NCBI RefSeq assembly: GCF_000003815.2
Contig: NC_049995.1
Location: 17,434,733 to 17,498,732 of the forward strand
Direction of reading: 5' to 3'
From: Branchiostoma floridae
Taxonomy: Eukaryota > Chordata > Leptocardii > Amphioxiformes > Branchiostomatidae
Length of the DNA: 64,000 nucleotides
The notes beneath the pieces were generated by a model. It ran no database searches. It was given only the letters and a program-made list of their open reading frames with translations, and had not been told where the DNA came from. Position 1 is the first letter of the stretch, and each line of letters begins with the position of its first letter. This document shows positions 45,271 through 53,987 of this stretch, in pieces. A program made the translations under genes and the position numbers.

Positions 45271-46473
45271 GATTTTTTTCCTGCTAAGTGCAGCTCCACC
45301 TCAAACCAAAGTCTAGTTTGGCACATGTTTGCTTTGGGCTGGACTAACAGCTGACTCCGAATCAAATTTTAAGGTAGCCTGGATACCAGACCCCAGCTGG
45401 ATCTCAAAAATATTAATCGTGTGGGGGGCTGGTCTTATGACTGTAACGTTAGAAACACTGTCAGAAGCTTTAAACAGCCTTTGTTCAAAGGGAGGAGAAC
45501 CTAGGATTGATGACCACTGACACCCCAGGTAGCCAGCTATCGCAGTAGTGAATCGGAGATTGGCTCAAGGGTGTACTGAGTTATTTTTTTAAAAGAACAA
45601 CAGAACTTTGTTCAAAGTTGCAAGCTCAGGTATACCTTTGGTTGTCATGTTAACTAAACTGAGATCTTGAGGTACATTTTGTAACAGCCTCTAACCTGGC
45701 AGGACATGGTGTGTCTTATCTACAGTTACTGTAGCTAATCTACATTTCATCTGTTAGCGGGTTACTGTTGTGAATTCAAAAATACAGACGGGTGACTTTA
45801 GCCAATCATGGCTGGAGTGTAAATTGCCTCCTGCTGATCCTGCTGCTATGCTATTGGTTGAGATTTTGGCCACTATTTCGGCAAACACGAGAGAAAGACC
45901 TTAATAATATTAATAATCTGGTCTGGCCAGAACCCCACATGATAGATATCTTTGAGAACAGGTTGGGGGCAGTCCTCTTATTAAACTTACAGGCCACTTG
46001 CTATTAGGTAATAGAAAATAGGAAACCACAAAAATCTTATTAGTAATTTTTCCCTATCAGTGTGAGTATACCCCGATGTACATTTAGGCTCCGATTCCCC
46101 AACGTGACAGTTGGTTTAAACAAAAATTAATGATTAATGATGAAAGCAAGCAGTCTGGGAGGTGCAGGTGCTTATTTGACCTGAAAGGGTTGTATCAAAT
46201 GATAACTCAATTCTATTTTAAGTATTTAATGCAATTCCTTTTTTATAGACAGTCTATTGATGAAAAAGGAATTTGACATTCAATCGAGCTCATATATAGC
46301 AAGCTGGCTGGTGTTTTCTTCTCTGATAAAATGAAAATGTGTTTAACCATAGGGTAGTCATTTGCATGCAGTTCTTTGGTGAGTCAACAGAGGGCAGCAG
46401 CAGTTCTATGGCACAATTTTGATAGTAGGATCAAGGAGGTTATATAACCTCCTTGGTAGGATTATCCGATATG
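45271..46473. repeat. Duplicated TRIM upstream block, joined to downstream-block sequence
   Basis: 45271-46310 is the paralogue of 25141-26260. From about 46320 it passes into the block seen at 35930 (CATAGGGTA.TCATTTGCATG), which is then interrupted by the LTR element. A GGAGGTTATATAACCTCC palindrome lies at 46435. Confidence 0.75.
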
Positions 46474-46478
46474 ATAAT

Positions 46479-46637
46479 TGTTAAGCTTACTTTACGTCCC
46501 TCTTTACTTAGGGATAAATAAGCACACTGACACACACATCTAAGTCCACGTGAGTGTATTCTCAGAAACTCCACATTCCACACTGGGCTGTTCCATTCGT
46601 GAGGGGGGTAGGCTATTCTAATCTAGGTAATCTAACA
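46479..46637 (-). repeat. 3' LTR
   Basis: 159 bp, adjacent to the polypurine tract. Near-identity with the 5' LTR indicates recent insertion. Confidence 0.9.
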
Positions 46638-46654
46638 TTCCCCCTTTTTTCTTT
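46638..46654 (-). promoter_or_regulatory. Polypurine tract
   Basis: AAAGAAAAAAGGGGGAA directly before TGTTAGATT of the 3' LTR on the coding strand. Confidence 0.8.
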
Positions 46655-47040
46655 ACATACTAGTAAGTTAAAACAATGAAATCTATTTAACACTGTATTA
46701 AATTCTCGGAAACAATAGAACTAAAAAGGTTACATATGAACTAAAAAGGTTACATAATTTAAAGATTACATTTCTCGATGACAATGTGTATTTCTCCCCT
46801 TGTTTTTCATTTTTTGCTACTCTACATCAACGTTATGTGTGTTTAAACAATGAATTCTGTTAACAGTCTAAAACTAAAGAACTGTAAAGTTTAGATACTA
46901 AGGCTGTAAAAATACTGTTGATGAACAAATATTTTTATGGCAGTGTAGGCAAAAAAATGTACAGAATGTTATACAATACATTCTTTGCAATACGGTGATA
47001 CAATAAACTCCTTTCATCACAGAAGTGTCATACAAAATAC

Positions 47041-47475
47041 TTGTCTCATTACCACAGAGTAATACAATATACCATCTTGTCTCATTTTGATTACAAGAGA
47101 AATACAATATGCTGTCTTGTCTCATCACAAGAGTACTACTGTAACAATATGCTGTCTTGTCTCATCACCACAAGAGTAATACAATATACCGTCTTGTCTC
47201 ATCACCACAAGAGTAATACAATATACCGTCTTGTCTCATCACCACAAGAGAAATACAATATACCGTCTTGTCTCATCACCACAAGAGAAATACAATATAC
47301 CGTCTTGTCTCATCACCACAAGAGTAATACAATATACCGTCTTGTCTCATCACCACAAGAGTACTACAATATGCTGTCTTGTCTCATCACCACAAGAGTA
47401 ATACAATATACCGTCTTGTCTCATCACCACAAGAGTACTACAATATGCTGTCTTGTCTCATCACCACAATAGTAG
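47041..47475. repeat. 37-bp tandem repeat, about 11 copies, in LTR element
   Basis: The unit CTTGTCTCATCACCACAAGA+GTAATACAATATACCGT recurs every 37 bp (for example 47161/47198). Variants have GTACTACAATATGCTGT. CTTGTCTCATCACCACAAGA contains a CTTGT/ACAAG inverted pair. Confidence 0.9.
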
Positions 47476-47479
47476 TACA

Positions 47480-47935
47480 ATGCACTTCTCCAAAACATCA
47501 GTGTACAACAAACAATATTATACTCATCATTAAACAAATGCTTCTCCAACTCATCAGTGTATAACAAACTCTTCTTAGTGTAATACAATGCACTTCTCCA
47601 AAACATCAGTGTACAACAAACAATATACTCATCATTAAACAAACACTTCTCCAACACATCAGTGTATAAAAAACTCTTCTTAGTGTAATACAATGCACTT
47701 CTCCAAAACATCAGTGTACAACAAACAATATACTCATCATTAAACAAACACTTCTCCAACACATCAGTGTATAAAAAACTCTTCTTAGTGTAATACAATG
47801 CACTTCTCCAAAACATCAGTGTACAACAAACAATATACTCATCATTAAAACATACTCATCATTAAACAAACACTTCTCCAACACATCAGTGTATAATAAA
47901 CAATATACTCATCATCAAACATACTCATCATTAAA
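47480..47935. repeat. 105-bp tandem repeat, about 4 copies, in LTR element
   Basis: TAATACAATGCACTTCTCCA occurs at 47581, 47686 and 47791, a period of exactly 105 bp (35 codons). Each unit has two about 50-bp halves (CTTCTCCAAAACATCAGTGT and CTTCTCCAACACATCAGTGT). The minus strand is open across it as a 35-residue repeat. Confidence 0.9.
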
Positions 47936-48198
47936 CTTCCCCTGTGTCCTTATTTGATTTGAATGTTCGTATGACTTTCAATGTCCTTATGGCAATTTGA
48001 CCATATGTCCTGTTGAGTGTTGTTACGACCTTTAATATGGATTTGGCAGGCACACCTTTTTCCGGCATAATTTCCGCCAGAGTGCTGCCACTGTGCTCAG
48101 AAAAGAACTGCTGGTTTTACTGACTTGGGCTTCTGCATTAGCGTTTTCTGTGTTGACTTCTTGACTGATTTGGCCTTCTGAGCATTCAGTTTCTACTA

Positions 48199-49545
48199 TC
48201 ATATAATGATAGGTGTGTTGTCTTCTGTGTTGCCTTCTTTGTTGTCATCTTTGTTGACGTCTTGACTGATTGGGCCTTCTAGGCTTTCAGTTTCTACTAT
48301 GACAGGCTGTTCTACCAGCGCCTGTTTTTCCTGACGGCTTTCAAGTTTTTCAAGGCGACCAACCGCGTCCTGGTACTTCTTTGTCAGGCTTTCAGTCCGG
48401 AGAATGACGCTGTTTAGATCCGTCTGTAACTGTTGAGTTTTGTCTTTCTCCGTAGCTATCACTTCTCTCATGGAGCTGTTCTCATATCTCAACTGATCAG
48501 TCAACAATTGCAACTGTGAAACGTCATCCTCTGTCTGCTCACCTAGAGATTTGAGTTCTTGATTGGCTTTGGTCAATGTGGCATTTTTCTCCTTGAGATC
48601 AGCAATGTTAACTTGGGCAGTCTGGAGATCAGTCTTAAGACTTGCAATCTGTGCTGCATGCCTGACTTGGAGGGCAGCTAGCTCTTTATGTGGCAGTGCT
48701 GCTGCTGACGGAGCACTATCCTCTGCATGGCACTTGCTCTTATCAGTTCCCTGGGTCACTGTGAACACCTCATTGACCCTGTGTGGCTTATCCACTAAGG
48801 GAACACAGTAGTGGCCAGATGCCGTCAACTTGAGGTCGACGTTCTTGCCAAATATTGTGGCCCTGTCCTCCTGCGTGTGCAGTACCACACCAGCCGTCTT
48901 CATGGCATCTAAAGACAGCAGTAACGGAATGTCCCGGTTTACAACATCGGTTGATATCAGCACCTGTCTGTCAGCTATGTTCGCAGGGATTCGGTATCTT
49001 CCCAAGGAAGGTAATGTCTCGTCCCCTCCAAACTTGAACACATGGGAACTGGTGTCTCGTGTGACATTCACCCGTGCCGTCTTATCCAAAACCGATAAGT
49101 ACTTATCCAACCACGCACGACCGCATACAGTGGAGGAACATGCCGAGTCGAGGACAGCACATAACGCATTCTCTACGGACCCTTCCGACATCATGCACTC
49201 GGAAGCACCATGGGTATACATCACTGTAAACTTGGTACCTTCATCCAACTGAGCTTCAGTCTCTGTTGTATATGCCTCCTCTGTCGTCGCATGTGGGCAG
49301 GAGTCGCGCAAATGTTTGAACGAACCACACTCATAACATCGAAGATAATCTCCATTTCTTGACCTGGGGTTACAATGGCCAGATTCCCGTGAAGTCGACC
49401 TTTGACCCCCTGACCTATATTCACGGTAGTCCTGGCCGCCGCGATCTTGTGCACTCCGACCCCTCCCGGCTGACTTGTTTTGATTAGGCTTCCGGTTCCA
49501 TTTTGTGAACCCCCCACGTCTGGTACACCTCCCGGTCTGCCACGT
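48199..49545 (-). CDS. Zinc knuckle, retropepsin and coiled-coil ORF of LTR element
   Basis: Open frame in register with Gag after one TAA. Order: Arg/Gly-rich basic region, CCHC knuckle CYECGSFKHLRDSC, a retropepsin with catalytic AVLDSACSSTVCGRAWLDKY, the downstream IPLLLSLDAMKTAG segment, and SGHYCVPL, which normally precedes integrase in Copia elements. Instead of integrase there is a heptad-rich segment of about 130 residues (AALQVRHAAQIASLKTDLQT...LTKKYQDAVGRLEKLES) and an acidic tail ending DNTPIII and a stop. The knuckle would bind RNA and the protease process Gag; the coiled coil could multimerise. Its frame may be reached by stop-codon readthrough, or the TAA may simply be an inactivating mutation. 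Confidence 0.75.
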   Translation of the reverse strand, partial: TWQTGRCTRRGGFTKWNRKPNQNKSAGRGRSAQDRGGQDYREYRSGGQRSTSRESGHCNPRSRNGDYLRCYECGSFKHLRDSCPHATTEEAYTTETEAQLDEGTKFTVMYTHGASECMMSEGSVENALCAVLDSACSSTVCGRAWLDKYLSVLDKTARVNVTRDTSSHVFKFGGDETLPSLGRYRIPANIADRQVLISTDVVNRDIPLLLSLDAMKTAGVVLHTQEDRATIFGKNVDLKLTASGHYCVPLVDKPHRVNEVFTVTQGTDKSKCHAEDSAPSAAALPHKELAALQVRHAAQIASLKTDLQTAQVNIADLKEKNATLTKANQELKSLGEQTEDDVSQLQLLTDQLRYENSSMREVIATEKDKTQQLQTDLNSVILRTESLTKKYQDAVGRLEKLESRQEKQALVEQPVIVETESLEGPISQDVNKDDNKEGNTEDNTPIII

Positions 49546-49827
49546 TTACGATCTCTTGTTTGACACGAGGCATCGAAAAAGCACCCATATCATGTCATAG
49601 CCGTTCTCGGCCGTCATGTCCTCCATGGCAAGCCGGGAGGAGAGGAATTCCCGTGTCCCAAACTCATCCTTCGGCCCTTCGGGAAGACTGAGAAGGATCT
49701 CGATGCCACGTTGTTTCTTGGGAATCTTTGTGACCTGGTTCCAACACTGGATTTCAAACCTGTATTGCTCATAAGTTTTAAGAGTAAGATCGAAGAGTGG
49801 GAGACGAGTCCGTTCACACGTCGCCAT
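49546..49827 (-). CDS. gag: Gag N-terminal part of LTR element
   Basis: 93 codons from ATG 49827: LPLFDLTLKTYEQYRFEIQC...ILLSLPEGPKDEF. This resembles the N-terminal Gag helices of Copia-type elements in marine animals. It ends in an in-frame TAA (49546-49548), and the same frame then stays open into the zinc knuckle. About 50-150 residues of a usual Gag seem to be missing around AENGYDMIWVLFRCLV, so an internal deletion produced this short form. Confidence 0.65.
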   Translation of the reverse strand: MATCERTRLPLFDLTLKTYEQYRFEIQCWNQVTKIPKKQRGIEILLSLPEGPKDEFGTREFLSSRLAMEDMTAENGYDMIWVLFRCLVSNKRS

Positions 49828-49934
49828 CTTGGAAAGGTCGCGCTCGAAGCCTGTGCACAGAAAATGTCCGAGAAATCGGGCACTGTCGACACCAGAGACC
49901 TAGAGACCCGGACCGTCGACTCTAAATGTCCAGA

Positions 49935-49953
49935 GTTGCACCCTCTGCTACCA
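49935..49953 (-). promoter_or_regulatory. Primer binding site (tRNA-iMet)
   Basis: TGGTAGCAGAGGGTGCAAC. The first 12 bases complement the CCTCTGCTACCA 3' end of initiator methionine tRNA. Confidence 0.75.
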
Positions 49954-49954
49954 T

Positions 49955-50113
49955 TGTTAAGCTTACTTTACGTCCCTCTTTACTTAGGGATAAATAAGCA
50001 CACTGACACACACATCTAAGTCCACGTGAGTGTATTCTCAGAAACTCCACATTCCACACTGGGCTGTTCCATTCGTGAGGGGGGTAGGCTATTCTAATCT
50101 AAGTAATCTAACA
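49955..50113 (-). repeat. 5' LTR
   Basis: 159 bp. It is the LTR next to the PBS and Gag start. It differs from the other LTR at one position (AATCTAAGTAA versus AATCTAGGTAA). Confidence 0.9.
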
Positions 50114-50999
50114 ATAATAACAACAGCATGATGAGTAAATACAAACTTGATTCCATGTGTTTCTATCAACCTGATCTGTGGGCAACAGACTTGGAATCTG
50201 CAACTAAAATAGCAAATAATTCAGTTTATTTTGTGATGTGTTTTACCAACTCGAAGAACTTTTATTTCAGTGTTAAACTAAAAGCAATAAAGAGTGAGGT
50301 CTCCATATTACATTTTTACTTATTAAACCTTATGTATTAGACTGTAGAGGCAGAACACAGTGGATGATGATGATGATGATATGTATTAGATATTGAGCTT
50401 TGCCGGATGACATTTCAGAACAGAAATTTCGACGCGGGGTATTCCATATCGCCCAAGGTATGACCCGACCCGCAGGAGGGCAGGGACCAAGGCCAATATG
50501 GAATACCCTGTGTTATATTTTAGTTATTCGCACCAACCTGACAAAACTCAAGCTTATCATTATGATAAAGAAAATGATAAGATATGACATTGATACACAT
50601 CACATCAACAACTCTTCAATTTATAAAAAAGAACCAACGCCATGCCCAGTTTGATTCAAGACTAGTTGTTTAAATTTTCAACACCAGTCCAGGCAAGCGA
50701 GTTTGAATCGTTCAAATTGGACTAAAGGACCCTCGGCCGTACCGTAAAATACAGACGAGCCAACACCGATATGGAAAGTAAATATGGCACGGGTATATGA
50801 TATTAAGTACTTTATGAAGGACAGAGACACCAATTGCAAGCAGTTGGCCATCAAGCCACAGCATCTATAGAATGATATGTCCTGGTGATGATACTACTGT
50901 CACTGTGACAGTCAGTCAGTCTATGCAAACTATGACACTATGCAAAGACAATGACAATGTAGACTATACAAATAGGTAATGATGCAAGCCCAATAAATC

Positions 51000-51580
51000 T
51001 AACCCTTGTGAGATTGGGAATAACAGGTGAAATACTGGCTTCACATATTAAATAAACCTGACCATTTAAACACACAAGGTAATCGTTTACTAACAAATTT
51101 GCGTCAGGCAGCAAAGAGAAGGTTAGACTTTAAAAAATGTCTGCATACAGGAAGGAGTAAACCACTGGCCTCACAGATAAACCTGATGCCACGCTAAAGG
51201 TAGGCAAGCGTGTTAACATGTACTGTACCAAATTTGTATTGTTTATGGGGTACTAGCAGGGAAAAGGTTAAAAATGTCTGTATACAGAAAGGAGTAGTTG
51301 CATTTCCTGGCATTGCGAAAAAAAAAAACGTGATCAGTAACCTGCAGCTTGCTAAGGTAGCCTTAAGTAACCAAATTTGTTATGATTATGGGTAACTAGC
51401 AGGAAAAAGGTTAAAGATGTATGAATAAAGGAAGGAGTAGCTACTGGCCTTGTAGTTGTACTACATGTAGATAAACTTCATCAGTTAAACGATCGATTCA
51501 GCTTGTCAAGGTACTAAGCAATCTGACAAAAAATTTACATTGATTATGGGTTACAAGGGTTAAAGATGGAGCAGGTTTAA
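51000..51580. repeat. Decayed tandem array related to DHCR24 penultimate exon (copy 3)
   Basis: The clearest unit is 51148-51195: ATGTCTGCATACAGGAAGGA then GTAAACCACTGGCCTCACAG ATAAACCTG. Compare ATGTCAGCATACAGGAAGGA and ATAACCCCCGACCTCACGG ATAAACCTG at 19199-19246. Further degenerate units lie near 51275 and 51418. Confidence 0.7.
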
Positions 51581-51639
51581 GATGTTTAATAGAAACCAGG
51601 AAGTTGAAACCAACAGTGTCATAAAAGCATAATGCAAGC

Positions 51640-51960
51640 CAAAAGGTTCTGGTGTTTGCCCTCTAGCTCTATGGAAAGCACTGAGCACCTACATGATTGT
51701 ACCTTGGAACCTCACTTCACTGACAGGTGAAAATTAGTACCTACATGTAGCATACAGTTAGGGACATCCCTTAGTTAAAAAGGAAATCAAATGGAGCTGC
51801 ATCTCAGGCACATAAAAGAAAAAACACCACACTTATCGAAAAGAGCAGGGGAAACTTTCCAGTGTGAGTGGATCAAACCTTTGTTTGGTCTCCTGGTTGA
51901 CATCTTGAAAAGATGATACTATAGTCACCTGTTTTGTCAATCCTTCCACAAATGTGGTAA
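51640..51960 (+). mobile_element. tRNA-derived SINE (orthologous to 37425-37795)
   Basis: Same body motifs (GGAAAGCACTGAGCACCTAC, ACACTTATCGAAAAGAGCAG, TTCCAGTGTGAGTGGATCAA) at the same relative position downstream of a TRIM gene. The insertion therefore predates the segmental duplication. Confidence 0.65.
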
Positions 51961-52352
51961 AACTGAATAGATTAACAAAATAACAAAATGGAGGCAAATC
52001 AAATTTGAATACAGATGGAGATTCTATAATGATTGTGTATTCTACATTGTAAATACAAGAGTTCCTGAAATACATTATGTAATACCATATCACATCTTTT
52101 GATATCATAATATTTTTATTAATCATTCTTTATAGCTTGGAATGAATGCACAAGTACACAAACTCAAATGGTATTTGTAAAGCTTGTATTATGTACTATG
52201 CAATGTGAATTTAAAGGCAAAATACTTTGTTTTATGGTACAAACATATTCTTTTTGCAATATACTGTACATGATATAGCAGTGCTGATCACCGATGAAAC
52301 TTAAATTGATAGTCTACAGATTGGTAAAGTCTGACTATCACCACACTCAGAC

Positions 52353-53987
52353 TCAGTAGTTCTGGAATATGCTGACTTTGTCATCTTTCACATCAGTTAC
52401 AACCAGCTGTCCCTGTGGTGCCATGGCAACAGCCATTGGCCTCTCCATGTCTGTAGTGATGTGTTTGAGGAATTTTCCTGTCTTGTCAAACATCTCCACA
52501 CAACTGTTATCCTGGTCTGCCACGATGATGTTACCTGCCCTGTCTGTACAGATGCCACGGGGATCCTTTAGCTGACCTTCACCACTTCCATAACCTCCAA
52601 ACTGGAACAGAAACTGTCCGTCCTCGTTGTACACATAGACATACTTACTTCTCCAGTCTGACACAAGAACGTTCCCCTCCCCATCCACAGTGATGTACTG
52701 TGGTCCTTTCATCCCCTGCTGCTGACCCATAGTTCTCACAAGTGTCCCATCTGGCCTGTACACCAAAACTTCACCATGGCTTTCGAGTATGTCGTCTGGT
52801 TTTGTGATGAGGATGTGGTTCCTCCTGGTGTCCACGGCAACTCCTGTCCACCACCTTATATTCTGTAGGCCAATCTTCCTCAGCACCCTGCCCTGTTTGT
52901 TGTACTGCACAGCATGAGGCTCTATCCCCCCCACCACCCACAGGTTCCCCTCCCCGTCCATGGCCACATCCTGTGGGCACATCTCCTCTTCACGTGACTC
53001 CGCTGTTGGGAATTCTCTCACAAATGTTCCCTGCAGGGTGAAGACTTGGATTCTCTGGTTCCTCCAGTCTGCTACAAAGATCTCCCCTTCATCTGACACT
53101 GTAACACCAGATGGATTCCAGAACTTTCCACATGATCCAAACTGTCCTCGTGATCCAAATCCACCAAATGTCACTTTCTGTGGCTGATGTGTTTGGTTAC
53201 CATGGTGATGACCTGTGCCCCTTGCTGCATCATTACTAGACACAGGTGCTGCTGGGACTAGTGTGGGTGCTTCTGGGATTGTTGCAGGTGCTGCTTGGAT
53301 TTGTGCAGATCGGAGAGACCGGACCGTCACATGTCCCAATACTGGCACTGGGGTGTCTGTGGGCTCAAAGACAGCAGGCTGGGTTTGTACAGGAGTTGGT
53401 GCTGCTTTTCCTCTGTACTTTCCTACCACCTCTGTCAAAGCAGTTTGCTGACTGAGAATCTCGACCCATCCCTGCTGCAGTTCTTGTTCTGCTCGATCAC
53501 AGGCAGCAGACAGTTCATTGACATCTGCCAACACTTTGTCCCTTTCAGTCTGTATTCTGACCAAGATTTTTTTGTGGCTTTCTCCTGATTCAGACAATAG
53601 TTGGTCTTTTCTCTCTGTGAGTTTCTGCACCATTTGGCTGTAGGCTTGAATGATACTGTTGTCTGTCTGTTGTTTCTTTTCATTCAGGGTTTTCTCTTTT
53701 CCCCCCAGACTTCTGATGTAGCTTAAGTAATTTTCCATGATGTTCCTTCCCTCATTGATCAAGGCCTGGACTGTAGAACTCCTTTCCTGAGCAGCTTTTT
53801 TGAGACCTGTAGTAGGATGTCCATCATGGCCCTCTTCACAACATTCAGTACAAACTGGCACGTTACACTGCTTGCAGTAGAGCTTGACATCCTCTGAGGG
53901 GTGAAAAGAGCACCTGTTTCCAGACTGGGGTTTCTCCCTTATTTCCTCCAAATGTTTTTCCTGTTTTTGCACTACCAAAAATGCCAT
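52353..53987 (-). CDS. TRIM-NHL protein D, 5'-truncated, RING-less, 544 aa
   Basis: The frame starts MAFLVVQKQEKHLEEIREKP. Homology to A and C begins only at QKQE (family residue about 85), so the RING is gone; the first six codons come from the adjacent repeat sequence. The B-box (CSFHPSEDVKLYCKQC...CCEEGHDGH), coiled coil, PVQTQPAVFEPTDTPVP linker and NHL blades are intact to VSIFQNY. A small insertion GSRGQFGSCGKFWNPSG duplicates part of a blade start. Without a RING it could not act as an E3 but could still dimerise with paralogues; this is inference. The breakpoint is near 53972. Confidence 0.85.
   Translation of the reverse strand: MAFLVVQKQEKHLEEIREKPQSGNRCSFHPSEDVKLYCKQCNVPVCTECCEEGHDGHPTTGLKKAAQERSSTVQALINEGRNIMENYLSYIRSLGGKEKTLNEKKQQTDNSIIQAYSQMVQKLTERKDQLLSESGESHKKILVRIQTERDKVLADVNELSAACDRAEQELQQGWVEILSQQTALTEVVGKYRGKAAPTPVQTQPAVFEPTDTPVPVLGHVTVRSLRSAQIQAAPATIPEAPTLVPAAPVSSNDAARGTGHHHGNQTHQPQKVTFGGFGSRGQFGSCGKFWNPSGVTVSDEGEIFVADWRNQRIQVFTLQGTFVREFPTAESREEEMCPQDVAMDGEGNLWVVGGIEPHAVQYNKQGRVLRKIGLQNIRWWTGVAVDTRRNHILITKPDDILESHGEVLVYRPDGTLVRTMGQQQGMKGPQYITVDGEGNVLVSDWRSKYVYVYNEDGQFLFQFGGYGSGEGQLKDPRGICTDRAGNIIVADQDNSCVEMFDKTGKFLKHITTDMERPMAVAMAPQGQLVVTDVKDDKVSIFQNY

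Larger units (their letters stand above)
46474..50118 (-). mobile_element. Pol-less LTR retrotransposon (Copia-like Gag-PR-coiled coil), 3.6 kb
   Basis: Flanked by a 5-bp target duplication ATAAT (46474-46478, 50114-50118). The LTRs, 46479-46637 and 49955-50113, are 159 bp each with TGTTAGA...TAACA ends on the minus strand, and I see a single difference between them. A PBS TGGTAGCAGAGGGTGCAAC sits one base inside the 5' LTR and matches the 3' end of initiator-Met tRNA. A PPT AAAGAAAAAAGGGGGAA abuts the 3' LTR. The coding region gives Gag, a CCHC knuckle and a retropepsin, but no integrase, reverse transcriptase or RNase H. Two tandem arrays fill the 3' part. By structure it is a young, complete but non-autonomous element. 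Confidence 0.9.
50119..52352. repeat. Duplicated block downstream of TRIM-D, with array and SINE
   Basis: Continuation of the block interrupted by the LTR element. It contains a GGGTATTCCATAT/ATATGGAATACCC foldback (50438-50511), the third DHCR24-exon-like array (51000-51580) and the SINE (51640-51960). No independent gene. Confidence 0.8.

Noticed and set aside
47041-47475. CRISPR-like array
   Set aside because: 37-bp units are head to tail without unique spacers; a minisatellite inside an LTR element of a eukaryote.
48563-49252. Plus-strand ORFs across the LTR element
   Set aside because: Antisense to the knuckle-protease-coiled-coil frame.
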